From contig JAYFRL010000005.1 of the NCBI GenBank assembly GCA_034925905.1, forward strand, positions 62,001-126,000: DNA of 64,000 nucleotides. Reading direction: 5' to 3'. A program made the translations under genes and the position numbers. The notes below the pieces were generated by a model that worked only from the letters and a program-made list of their open reading frames with translations, was not told the origin of the DNA and searched no databases. Numbering within the stretch: the stretch's first letter is position 1; each line of letters begins with the position of its first letter. This DNA is from JAYFRL01 sp034925905 (lineage in GTDB: Bacteria; Bacillota; Clostridia; Lachnospirales; Anaerotignaceae). This document shows positions 39,731 to 48,396 of the stretch, piece after piece.

Positions 39731-42121
39731 ATGAATTTACCTGTTTCATGGTTAAAGGATTATGTTGATATAGATGTGGAGGTTAAGCAGCTTTCGGATG
39801 ATATGACGCTTTCAGGCTCGAAATCTGAGGGATATGAGGAAATTGCAAAAGAAATATCGGGCGTTGTTGTTGGAAGGGTCGAAAAAATCAAAAAGCATCC
39901 GGATGCGGATAAGCTTGTTATAACTACTATAAACGTAGGCGATGGAAAGCCGCGCACTATAGTTACAGGGGCCACAAATCTTTATGAAGGCGCTTATGTG
40001 CCGGTTGCGCTGGACGGTGCTGTTATAGCCGAGGGCAAAGAAATAAAAACAGGCGAGCTTAGGGGAGTTGTCTCCGAGGGCATGCTTTGCTCGGTTACAG
40101 AGCTTGGAGCCGACAGGAATGATTTTCCCGAGGCTCCGGAGTATGGCATATATATATTCCCGGAAGAAATGGAGCTTGGAAAAGACATTACCTCTGCAAT
40201 GGATATTAGGGAGGATGTTATAGAATTTGAGATAACCTCAAACAGACCGGATTGTTTCAGCATAATAGGGCTTGCAAGGGAAGCGGCAGCAACGTATAAA
40301 AAAGAATTCAAGTATCCCGAGATAAAGGTTAAGGAAGCGGCCGGCGGCAAAGCATCTGACATGATAGCCGTTGAGATTAAAAACCCCGATCTTTGCCCCA
40401 GATATATCGCGAGAGTTGTTACGGACGTAAAGGTTGGCCCATCTCCCAGATGGATGCGCAAAAGACTTAAGGCTTCCGGCTTAAGGCCCATAAACAATAT
40501 TGTAGACATAACAAATTATGTTATGCTTGAATTAGGGCAGCCTATGCACGCTTTTGATATAGACGCTATAGAAGGTGGTAAAATAATTGTGCGTAACGCT
40601 GCCGAAGGTGAAAAAATAACTACATTGGACGGAAACGAGCGCGCTTTGGATTCTTCCATGCTTGTTATAGCAGATGAAAAAAAGGCTGTTGCTGTTGCGG
40701 GAGTTATGGGTGGTGAAAACTCCATGATAAGCGGAAAGGCAAAAGCCATACTTTTTGAATCTGCAAATTTCAACGGAACAAGCATAAGGCTTACAGCAAA
40801 AAAGCTTGGCATGAGAACGGACGCTTCCAGCAAATATGAAAAAGGATTAGACCCAAACCTTGCGCTTGACGCTGTGAACAGGGCTGTTCAGCTTGTGGAG
40901 CTTTTAGGCGCGGGCAAGGTTGTTGGCGGTATGGTGGATTGTTATGTGAACGAAAGGAAACCTATAACCCTTTCTTATAGCCCGGCGGAAATAAATAAGC
41001 TTATAGGCGAGGAAGTTTCCGAAGATGAAATGGTAGATATATTTGAGAGACTTGAGTTTAAGGTTGATAAGGAAAATAAGAAGCTTGTTATCCCAACCTT
41101 TAGGCCGGATGTGGAAAGCATGGCCGATTTAACGGAAGAAGTCGCAAGGTTTTACGGATATGACAAAATAAAGCCAACTCTTGCAGCAGGAACGCCAACG
41201 GCCGGCAAAAAGACCTATGCCCAAAAGCTTTCCTCCATTATAAAGGATTATATGGCGTCCGAAGGCCTTTGCGAGGCTATGAGCTTTTCTTTTGAAAGCC
41301 CTAAGGTTTTTGATAAACTTTTTTTGGCAGAAAATGACCCGTTGAGGGAAACAGTTGTTATAGCAAACCCGCTTGGCGAGGATTTCAGCATTATGCGTAC
41401 CACAACGCTAAACGGGATGCTTTCTTCAATTTCCACAAACTATAACAGAAGAAACGAAAAAGCATGGCTTTTTGAAATAGGGAAAGTGTATCTCCCAAAC
41501 GTGGACAATTTACTCCCGGATGAGCTGGAGAAGATAACAATAGGAATGTATGGCGATGCCGATTACTTTACTCTTAAAGGCATAACAGAAGGCCTTTTTA
41601 ACACACTTGGAATAACGGGAGCAAGGTTTGAGGCTGAGAAAGGCATACCATATATGCATTCGGGGCGTACGGCCAAAATCCTTATAAAAGGTGAACATGT
41701 CGGCTATATAGGAGAAGTTCATCCGAAGGTGCTTGAAAATTATGAAATAGGCGCAAGGGTATATATAGGTGTTTTGGATATATCCACTCTCATTAAAAAC
41801 TCGCTCTTTGTAAGAAAATACAAAGCTTTGCCTAAATTCCCGGCTGTAACCAGAGACATAGCTGTTTTGGTTAAAGATAATGTTTTTGTTGAGGAGATTG
41901 AGGATATAATAAAGGAAAAAGGCGGGAAAATACTCGAAGAAGTAAGCCTTTTCGATGTTTATAAAGGGGCTCAGATAGCCGAAGGCATGAAGTCTGTGGC
42001 ATATTCGCTTAAATTCAGGGCTTCGGACAGAACGCTTACAGACGATGAGGTTAACCCGGTTATGAAAGAAATAGTGGATGTTTTAAAAACAAAACTTGAT
42101 GCGGTTTTAAGGGATAAATAA
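39731..42121 (+). CDS. pheT: Phenylalanyl-tRNA synthetase beta subunit
   Basis: A 796-residue PheT. It has an N-terminal tRNA-binding EMAP-type domain (IKKHPDADKLVI), the B3/B4 editing domains, the B5 domain, a class II-like core and a C-terminal anticodon-binding domain (FPAVTRDIAVLV). Length and domain order are normal. AAAGGAG lies before the ATG. A patatin gene follows 25 bases after its stop, probably in the same transcript. Confidence 0.97.
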   Translation: MNLPVSWLKDYVDIDVEVKQLSDDMTLSGSKSEGYEEIAKEISGVVVGRVEKIKKHPDADKLVITTINVGDGKPRTIVTGATNLYEGAYVPVALDGAVIAEGKEIKTGELRGVVSEGMLCSVTELGADRNDFPEAPEYGIYIFPEEMELGKDITSAMDIREDVIEFEITSNRPDCFSIIGLAREAAATYKKEFKYPEIKVKEAAGGKASDMIAVEIKNPDLCPRYIARVVTDVKVGPSPRWMRKRLKASGLRPINNIVDITNYVMLELGQPMHAFDIDAIEGGKIIVRNAAEGEKITTLDGNERALDSSMLVIADEKKAVAVAGVMGGENSMISGKAKAILFESANFNGTSIRLTAKKLGMRTDASSKYEKGLDPNLALDAVNRAVQLVELLGAGKVVGGMVDCYVNERKPITLSYSPAEINKLIGEEVSEDEMVDIFERLEFKVDKENKKLVIPTFRPDVESMADLTEEVARFYGYDKIKPTLAAGTPTAGKKTYAQKLSSIIKDYMASEGLCEAMSFSFESPKVFDKLFLAENDPLRETVVIANPLGEDFSIMRTTTLNGMLSSISTNYNRRNEKAWLFEIGKVYLPNVDNLLPDELEKITIGMYGDADYFTLKGITEGLFNTLGITGARFEAEKGIPYMHSGRTAKILIKGEHVGYIGEVHPKVLENYEIGARVYIGVLDISTLIKNSLFVRKYKALPKFPAVTRDIAVLVKDNVFVEEIEDIIKEKGGKILEEVSLFDVYKGAQIAEGMKSVAYSLKFRASDRTLTDDEVNPVMKEIVDVLKTKLDAVLRDK

Positions 42122-42145
42122 AATATTTTTGGGTGATGATGTCTT

Positions 42146-43285
42146 ATGGAGCTTAAGCTTGATGTTTCAAAGGAATATGCTATTGCGCTTGAAGGCGGAG
42201 GCGCAAAGGGCGCGTACGAGGTTGGGGTTTGGAAAGCTCTTGATGAAGCCGGAATAAAATATAATGCAGTTTCGGGAGCGTCCGTTGGCGCGCTAAACGG
42301 TGCCATGATGGCTATGAGGGAGCTTGATAAAGCCGTAGAGCTTTGGGAAAACATAAAATTTTCCCAGGTTATGGATGTTGACGACGAGGTTATGAAGCGT
42401 ATATTTGAGAAGGAGCTTGGGATATCAGATCTCCGTGCGCTTGCAAAGCATGCTTTGGGGCTGTTAAAAGAAGGTGGTTTTGATGTTTCACCGCTGCGAA
42501 AGCTTCTTTCCGAAGTTATAGACGAAGAAAAAATCATGGCTTCAGATGTCAATTTTTTCCTTGTTACCTTTTCGTTAAGTGATATGAAAGAACTTGATAT
42601 TGATGTTAAAACGCTTAAACCTGGAACGCTTAACGATATGCTGCTTGCCAGCGCATATTTGCCTGCCTTTAAACGCGAAAAGCTTGGCGGAAAGTTTTAT
42701 TCCGACGGAGGTTTGCAAAATGTTGTGCCGCTTGATTCTCTTATAAACAGGGGATATAAAGACATTATAGTTGTGCGGATATTTGGGTTTGGAATAGAAA
42801 AAAGGGTTAAAATCTCCAAGGATATAACAGTAACTACAATAGAACCCAAGACAAAGCTTGGATATATGCTGAATTTTAATGCCGAGCAAAGCAAAAAAGA
42901 CATAATGCTTGGATATTTCGATGCAAAGCGTGTGCTTTATGGCCTTTACGGCGAAACCTATTATATAGACAGGACCTGGACGGAAAAAGAGGCATATGAT
43001 GTTCTTTCAACGCTTGTGACCGGATATTTTGAAAGGTTAGGGAAGAAGGTTAGCGTTCGCAAGCTTAACGAGGAGGTTTTGCGCCGTATGGCGAAGGAAG
43101 TCGGTGCAAAAGAAGATTATTATGATGTTTTTATAAAATACATCGAAAAAGCCGCGGAATATTTTAAGATTCCGTACTTTGAAATTATGACGGATGAGAA
43201 AATTTATAACAGGGTTTGCGCTGCCCGTAAAAACAGCGGTAAAAAAAGCGTTCCCAGGATGTTTGGGTTTTTGCCCGTGGAATAA
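42146..43285 (+). CDS. Patatin-like phospholipase
   Basis: A 379-residue protein with the patatin catalytic dyad motifs: the oxyanion loop GGGAKGAYEVGV (15-26), the nucleophile GASVGALNG (Ser within GxSxG) and the Asp in SDGGLQN. Patatins hydrolyse acyl esters of phospholipids. The C-terminal third (about 250-379) has no recognised domain. No signal peptide is seen, so it is cytosolic. It follows pheT closely and is probably read from the Phe T-box transcript, which would tie a lipase to phenylalanine status. Confidence 0.87.
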   Translation: MELKLDVSKEYAIALEGGGAKGAYEVGVWKALDEAGIKYNAVSGASVGALNGAMMAMRELDKAVELWENIKFSQVMDVDDEVMKRIFEKELGISDLRALAKHALGLLKEGGFDVSPLRKLLSEVIDEEKIMASDVNFFLVTFSLSDMKELDIDVKTLKPGTLNDMLLASAYLPAFKREKLGGKFYSDGGLQNVVPLDSLINRGYKDIIVVRIFGFGIEKRVKISKDITVTTIEPKTKLGYMLNFNAEQSKKDIMLGYFDAKRVLYGLYGETYYIDRTWTEKEAYDVLSTLVTGYFERLGKKVSVRKLNEEVLRRMAKEVGAKEDYYDVFIKYIEKAAEYFKIPYFEIMTDEKIYNRVCAARKNSGKKSVPRMFGFLPVE

Positions 43286-43331
43286 AAAAATATATGGTTT
43301 TGTACTTTTTACAGCATAATAAAAATGCAGA

Positions 43332-43361
43332 AAACGCCCCGTAAAAAATTACGGGGCGTTT
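43332..43361. terminator. Bidirectional terminator
   Basis: AAACGCCCCGTAA and TTACGGGGCGTTT flank an AAAA loop. It lies after the patatin gene and ends the convergent phosphoesterase transcript less strongly. Confidence 0.85.
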
Positions 43362-43418
43362 ATATTTACAGACGGCAATTAAGAACGGATTGCACTTTAT
43401 GTTAAGCATAAAAAAGCT

Positions 43419-44273
43419 TTATTTATTATTAAGAGTAATTACAACAAGCTCGGGACGGTTATTTATGCGTACCGGGAAAATGCTGTTTCCAAGCCCACGG
43501 CTTACAACCATCTTTGTCTGGTCTTTTTCATAAACGCCTTTGGAATATTTAGGGAAAAAACCTTGGTTCGGCGCAAAAAACCCACCTATAAACGGCAAAC
43601 GTATTTGACCTCCATGGGCATGGCCGCTTAAAACCAAATCAATATTGTTTTGAGCATATATGTCTAACAATTCCGGTCTGTGCGAAAGAAGTACCTTATA
43701 AAAGTTAGGGGTAAGCATATTTTTTAATTTAATATCAATTTCGGCATTGCTTTTTTCCAATGCGGAATTTCCGGAGGAGAAGCTTGGGTCGTCTAAGCCT
43801 AGAATTTGGATGAAGCTACCATTGTATTCAATTAATAAGCTTTTGTCTCTCAATATGGTAACTCCGGCTTTATACATTTGTTCTTCCAGCTTGGCATACT
43901 CTTTGATCCGTGCTTCATGGTTGCCGGTGACATAATATACAGGAGCAATATTCACGGCCCCGTTTATAAAATCCATTGCTTTTTGAATATTTGTATGCCG
44001 AGAGTCTATTAAATCCCCCGTTACTGCAATCATATCGGGGTTGGCTTCTTTTATTGCGCTAAGCAGCTTGCTTTGGTTTGTTCCAAAGCAGGCGTTATGC
44101 AGGTCTGACACCTGTGCAATCTTAAAACTGTCTAAAGCTTTCGGAAGGTTTTTGCTTTCGATATTAGTTTGTGTTGTCTGGATTGAGACATTGCCCCAAT
44201 AGACCCAAGAAAAAAGGGAAATAACAAGAATTAATAAAACCATTACAATTTTTTTTGTTTTTATATTTTTCAT
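43419..44273 (-). CDS. Membrane-anchored calcineurin-like metallophosphoesterase
   Basis: A 284-residue phosphoesterase of the YkuE/YaeI group. An N-terminal membrane segment (about 9-28) is followed by the metallophosphatase motifs DLH, GDLID, GNHE, SHRPE and GHAHGGQ, all intact for a two-metal centre. The domain lies outside the membrane if the anchor is a signal anchor. The substrate is unknown; relatives act on lipid A precursors or wall-related phosphates. ATG 44273 follows GGTG; an in-frame TTG at 44300 has no ribosome site. Confidence 0.88.
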   Translation of the reverse strand: MKNIKTKKIVMVLLILVISLFSWVYWGNVSIQTTQTNIESKNLPKALDSFKIAQVSDLHNACFGTNQSKLLSAIKEANPDMIAVTGDLIDSRHTNIQKAMDFINGAVNIAPVYYVTGNHEARIKEYAKLEEQMYKAGVTILRDKSLLIEYNGSFIQILGLDDPSFSSGNSALEKSNAEIDIKLKNMLTPNFYKVLLSHRPELLDIYAQNNIDLVLSGHAHGGQIRLPFIGGFFAPNQGFFPKYSKGVYEKDQTKMVVSRGLGNSIFPVRINNRPELVVITLNNK

Positions 44274-44460
44274 TAGTCTGCACCGTAAAAATTTATCCAA
44301 AATGTTTTAAAATAAAACCATTATATTAATATATCATAAGTGGATAGCTCTTTCCATTAATCTTTTAATTGGCAGGTTAATATTAAGCGTAGCTCTTTTA
44401 TTGTATAAATCCTTCTTTTTTTGGCAAAATTATATACAAAAGTTTAAGGAGGTGTGTCCG

Positions 44461-45090
44461 TTGCCCAGAAAAGGCGCGCTTATAACGGCTTTTGTATCTG
44501 CCTTAGTCGGTGTTTCAAGCTTTTATTACGTTTATTCGCGGTTTAATATTAATAAAGATATTGTTCCTAACTCTTATGCGGCCGAAAGCGGTAAAGAGAG
44601 TAAAAACCAGATTAGCGGCAGTGAGCTTCCAGAAGCCGCACCGGAAAAAAATTTAGATGAAGAAGAAACAAGCCTTACAATGACTGAGGAAAAAATAACA
44701 GGTTCAACAAAAATGGTATATCAATATTATTATTCTGAGGACGGAAACACAGTTGAACAAGAAGATGTGCCTCCGTATTTTTTAATAGGCATGACGTTTT
44801 CCGATATGAAAGATTATTACCCAAATTGGCAGATAGTTTATTTTTCAGAGGATAAGGTTGTTATGCGCAAGGAAGTAAGCCTTGAAACAGATGAAAATTA
44901 TATGGTTGGGAATATGGACGGGTATGTTGCAGTGTTTTATGATAACGGAGACTATGGCATGAGCTTAAAAACTGTAACGGAAACGCCCTTATCAGCGCTT
45001 ACAAAAGAGGAAAGACAGCGTTTGGATGAAGGTATATTTGTTTCAGGAGAAGAAGGCTTGGCAAGAATACTTGAAAGCTACGAGAGCTAA
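44461..45090 (+). CDS. Membrane-anchored BofC C-terminal-domain protein
   Basis: A 209-residue protein starting at TTG 44461 directly after AAGGAGGTG. It has an N-terminal membrane segment (about 6-24), a Ser/Glu-rich linker, then a region PPYFLIGMTFSDMKDYYPNW and a C-terminal part (NMDGYVAVFYDNG, LTKEERQRLDEGI) that matches the BofC C-terminal domain. In Bacillus BofC restrains the SpoIVB signalling protease in the spore intermembrane space. No spoIVB gene is nearby. An in-frame TTG at 44401 has no ribosome site. Confidence 0.75.
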   Translation: MPRKGALITAFVSALVGVSSFYYVYSRFNINKDIVPNSYAAESGKESKNQISGSELPEAAPEKNLDEEETSLTMTEEKITGSTKMVYQYYYSEDGNTVEQEDVPPYFLIGMTFSDMKDYYPNWQIVYFSEDKVVMRKEVSLETDENYMVGNMDGYVAVFYDNGDYGMSLKTVTETPLSALTKEERQRLDEGIFVSGEEGLARILESYES

Positions 45091-45172
45091 AATATGCCCA
45101 AAAGATATCTTGTTTTTGGTGTTTTTGACAAAATACAATATTAATATTTGTTAAATAATTTTCAGTTTGCTC

Positions 45173-45201
45173 TAGACATTTGTATTTTTAACTGATATAA
45201 T
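45173..45201 (+). promoter_or_regulatory. Strong sigma-A promoter of the candidate sRNA
   Basis: TAGACA (45173-45178) and a perfect TATAAT (45196-45201) are spaced 17 bp apart. A Rex-like half site TTGTTAA lies at 45149-45155. Confidence 0.75.
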
Positions 45202-45207
45202 AATAAC

Positions 45208-45318
45208 TGTGAAAACTCCCCAATATTTTCACAATGTAGCTTAAAAGCTGCAATCCCAATAAGAAATACCTTCTCTTTGTGAAAAAAGACAGTCATTCGG
45301 CGGACTGTCTTTTTTCAT
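45208..45318 (+). ncRNA. Candidate ~110-nt small RNA with a CUCCCC loop
   Basis: Promoter and terminator frame a short unit without a reading frame. The first hairpin has an 8-bp stem TGTGAAAA/TTTTCACA and shows the loop CTCCCCAATA. A small AGCT/AGCT hairpin and a free AATCCCAATAAG follow, and the unit ends in the stem GAAAAAAGACAGTC/GACTGTCTTTTTTC (45281-45316). C-rich loops in Firmicute sRNAs such as RsaE/RoxS pair with Shine-Dalgarno sequences. No known family was recognised. Confidence 0.6.
45281..45316 (+). terminator. Strong terminator of the candidate sRNA
   Basis: A 14-bp perfect stem with loop ATTCGGCG; the T run forms part of the 3' arm. Confidence 0.9.
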
Positions 45319-45540
45319 TGATTTTTCTGTATTTTTAGGTGTTTTCAAAACCATACTTATTTTAAGAATGTCGATGTTGGTATTTTTATTAATATGTTAT
45401 ATTTTTAACTGCTGTTTTATTAAAAAAACAGAAGAACTGTTTTTCAAAAGGAACAATTTTAATTTAAGAATAATCTGATTGTTAAATAAATTTCAATATT
45501 ACATAATATAAAAGAGTATATTAATAATATTTTAAGTTTA

Positions 45541-45561
45541 AGGTCATATGTTTATTGACCT
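45541..45561. promoter_or_regulatory. Inverted repeat upstream of the GH13 gene
   Basis: AGGTCA and TGACCT are separated by nine bases, 66 bp before the start codon. Possible operator; the protein is unknown. Confidence 0.35.
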
Positions 45562-45626
45562 GAATAAGCGTTTAATATTATATTAGTATTTGTAATTTAA
45601 AATAAAATGCCGAAAGGGATTTTTTA

Positions 45627-47669
45627 ATGAGAGTCTATGAAAGCTTAAATGTCAAGGCAATATTTTTCGATGAAACTGAAAATTTTGTATTTCCAATGGA
45701 AGCCTTGGAAAGTGATTTGGTTGCGCTGAGATTACGCACTGCAAAAGACGGAGCGGATTATGCTGCGATAATTGTGGACGGGCTTGAAATACCTATGGAG
45801 CTTTCAACAAAAGGTGAGGTTTTTGACTATTACAGGGGTTTTCTGCCATATTCCCAAAATGCACAAAGTTATTTTTTTAAAGTGCAGAAAAACGGGGAAA
45901 CCGTTTTTTGGACAAAAAGCGGGGCAAGGCAAAACAAAAGCGAAGGTTTTCCCTTTGTAATGTTAAGAAACTTTAAAACTCCTGATTGGGCAAAGGGCGC
46001 TTTCACTTATCAGATATTCACCGACAGGTTTTTTAACGGAGATTTTTCAAATGACGTTAAAACAGATGAATATACATATCTTAACCAAAACGTGAGCGCT
46101 GCTTCGGATTGGTACGCTCTGCCAAAAATCAATGATGTGGGTAATTTTTATGGAGGAGACCTTGAGGGAGTTATAAAAAAGCTTGATTATATAGCTTCAT
46201 TAGGCGTTAAGGCCATATATTTCAATCCTTTATTTGTGTCTCCAAGCAACCATAAATATGATATACAGGATTATGACCATATAGACCCGCATTTTGGAGC
46301 CATAGCTTCTGACGGAGGCGAAAGGCTCTGCGGAAAAACGAACGAGCACGCTTCAATGTATATAAAAAGAACGACGGACGAAACAAACCTTAAAGCCAGC
46401 GATTCTGTTTTTATAACTCTTGTACGTCTTGCTCATGCAAGAGGTATAAAAATAATATTAGACGGAGTGTTTAACCATTGCGGCGCTTTCCATAAATGGA
46501 TGGACAGGGAAAAAATATATGGCAAGGGTTATCCTTTGGGCGCATACCGTTCGCAAAACAGCATATACCGTAATTATTTTAAATGGCTGGATTCCGAAAG
46601 GAATGTTTATGAAAGCTGGTGGGGACATGAAAACCACCCTAAGCTTAACTATGAGGGTTCACATTCTCTTTATGAATATATTATGTCTGTTGCGGCAAAA
46701 TGGGTTTCTCCCCCATATTCCGCCGATGGCTGGAGGCTGGATGTTGCGGCGGATCTTGGCAGCTCCGTGCAGTTTAACCATAGGTTTTGGCGTGATTTCA
46801 GGAAGGCTGTTAAAACGGCAAATCCGGAGGCTATTATAATTGCCGAAAACTACGGAGACAGCAGCCAATGGCTTAAGGGCGGTGAATGGGACACAATTAT
46901 GAATTACGATGCGTTTATGGAGCCGGTAACATGGTTTTTAACCGGCATGGAAAAGCATAGTGATTTTTTCAACCCGGAGCTTTTAAATAACGGCAAGGCT
47001 TTTGAAAAGACAATGACGGAAAATATGGCTAAAATAAATATAAGCTCAATGCTTGCTGCTATGAATCAGCTTTCAAACCATGACCATTCAAGGTTTTTAA
47101 CCAGAACAAACAAAACCCCGGGCAGATTTCCGAAAAAAGATCAAGCGTCAGCCGAGGAAGGTATAAATAAGGGGATATTCCGGGAAGGCGTTATAATACA
47201 AATGACATGGATGGGGGCGCCTTCGCTTTACTACGGCGATGAAGCCGGGCTTTGCGGCTGGACCGACCCTGACAACAGGAGGACATATCCATGGGGCAGG
47301 GAAGATGATTCTTTAATAGAGCTTTATAGAAAAGCGGGGGAAATCCATAATAAAAATATTTCCTTGAAAAAAGGCTCGCTAATGTTTCTAAAGACAGATA
47401 CGGGGATTTTAAGCTATTGCAGGTTTTTTGACGACGAACTTATATTGGTCGCAGTTAATAATAATGACACTTCAAAAACAATATTGGATATACCCTTTTG
47501 GCGTGCAGGGAATTTCGGTGAAAACTTTATAAGCCTTATCCAAACGGATGAAAGCGGTTTTTCCTGCGAAAGGAAGGTTTATAAATCCCAAGGAGGCAAG
47601 CTTGATATAACTTTGCCTTCTTTCGGGAGCATTGTTTTAAAGAATACGGGGATAAAAAAATGGAAATAA
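45627..47669 (+). CDS. GH13 alpha-amylase family enzyme (cyclomaltodextrinase/neopullulanase type)
   Basis: A 680-residue glycoside hydrolase. An N-terminal beta domain (about 1-115) resembling CBM34 precedes the GH13 barrel and a C-terminal beta domain. The four conserved regions are DGVFNHCG, GWRLDVAADL (nucleophile Asp), IIAENYGDS (acid/base Glu) and LSNHDHSRF. No signal peptide is present, so it likely degrades imported or stored maltodextrin inside the cell. The ATG follows AAAGGGA at good spacing. It overlaps the RluA gene by ten bases. Confidence 0.92.
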   Translation: MRVYESLNVKAIFFDETENFVFPMEALESDLVALRLRTAKDGADYAAIIVDGLEIPMELSTKGEVFDYYRGFLPYSQNAQSYFFKVQKNGETVFWTKSGARQNKSEGFPFVMLRNFKTPDWAKGAFTYQIFTDRFFNGDFSNDVKTDEYTYLNQNVSAASDWYALPKINDVGNFYGGDLEGVIKKLDYIASLGVKAIYFNPLFVSPSNHKYDIQDYDHIDPHFGAIASDGGERLCGKTNEHASMYIKRTTDETNLKASDSVFITLVRLAHARGIKIILDGVFNHCGAFHKWMDREKIYGKGYPLGAYRSQNSIYRNYFKWLDSERNVYESWWGHENHPKLNYEGSHSLYEYIMSVAAKWVSPPYSADGWRLDVAADLGSSVQFNHRFWRDFRKAVKTANPEAIIIAENYGDSSQWLKGGEWDTIMNYDAFMEPVTWFLTGMEKHSDFFNPELLNNGKAFEKTMTENMAKINISSMLAAMNQLSNHDHSRFLTRTNKTPGRFPKKDQASAEEGINKGIFREGVIIQMTWMGAPSLYYGDEAGLCGWTDPDNRRTYPWGREDDSLIELYRKAGEIHNKNISLKKGSLMFLKTDTGILSYCRFFDDELILVAVNNNDTSKTILDIPFWRAGNFGENFISLIQTDESGFSCERKVYKSQGGKLDITLPSFGSIVLKNTGIKKWK

Positions 47670-48343
47670 AAATACTTTATGAAGACAAAAGCATAATTGT
47701 TGCGGTTAAACCGCCTAACATTCCGTCGCAACCGGATAAAACGGGAGATATGGATATATTTTCTTTCCTTTCGGAGAAATATGGGATATCAAACGGAGGG
47801 ATAGTCCATAGGCTGGACAGGGGAGTGGGCGGAATAATGGTTTTTGCCAGGGACAAGGCTTCTCTTTCGTCTCTTTCTGCTCAATTTGCGGATAAAACCA
47901 CCAAAAAAAAATATGCAGCAGTGCTTATGGGTGAGGTGCCTCAAAAAAGCGGGATTTTAAAGGACTATATGATTAAAAAAAGCGGTTCCAATTTTTCCGT
48001 TATAGCAAAAAAGGGTGACAGGGATGCAAAAGAAGCCGTTTTAAGCTATGAGGTGCTCCAAAGTGTGCAAAACGAAAAATATGGAACGCTAACCCTTGCG
48101 GACATAAATCTTGAAACAGGCAGGCATCATCAGATAAGACTGCAATTTTCAAACATAGGCTGCCCCATATGGGGAGACACAAAATACAATTCAAATTTCA
48201 GGAAAATACCCGGAGGGTTTAACATAGCTTTATTTTCATATTTTTTAAGCTTTAAGCATCCATTAACCAAGGAAGGACTTTCTTTTAAAGAGGCGCCCGT
48301 GGATTTCCCTTTTTCCGAATTTGAAAATTTTTTTCTATATTAA
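47660..48343 (+). CDS. RluA-family pseudouridine synthase, short form without S4
   Basis: A 227-residue pseudouridine synthase. The catalytic Asp is in HRLDRGVGG, with later motifs LETGRHHQIRLQF and GDTKY. The N-terminal S4 domain of RluA/RluD is lacking, so the protein is the short type. It turns uridine to pseudouridine in rRNA or tRNA; the site cannot be predicted. The start lies inside the end of the amylase gene with GGGGAT as a weak ribosome site, so its translation is probably coupled. Confidence 0.9.
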   Translation: MEIKILYEDKSIIVAVKPPNIPSQPDKTGDMDIFSFLSEKYGISNGGIVHRLDRGVGGIMVFARDKASLSSLSAQFADKTTKKKYAAVLMGEVPQKSGILKDYMIKKSGSNFSVIAKKGDRDAKEAVLSYEVLQSVQNEKYGTLTLADINLETGRHHQIRLQFSNIGCPIWGDTKYNSNFRKIPGGFNIALFSYFLSFKHPLTKEGLSFKEAPVDFPFSEFENFFLY

Positions 48344-48345
48344 AA

Positions 48346-48373
48346 AAGCCCATAATTTTATGGGCCTTTTTAA
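48346..48373. terminator. Bidirectional terminator
   Basis: GCCCATAA and TTATGGGC form the stem, with A and T runs on either side, between the convergent RluA and radical SAM genes. Confidence 0.85.
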
Positions 48374-48396
48374 TATTATTACTTAATATAGAAGGT

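Larger units (their letters stand above)
45091..45626. other. 536-bp intergenic region with an sRNA-like unit and a direct IR
   Basis: No credible coding frame. The first half holds a strong promoter, two hairpins and a strong terminator, described separately as a candidate small RNA (45208-45318). The second half is AT-rich and contains an inverted repeat AGGTCA/TGACCT (45541-45561), a possible operator for the GH13 gene that starts at 45627. Confidence 0.6.

Noticed and set aside
45149..45166. Second Rex operator before the candidate sRNA
   Set aside because: The left half TTGTTAA is perfect, but the right half keeps only four of seven bases, so it is mentioned as a half site only.
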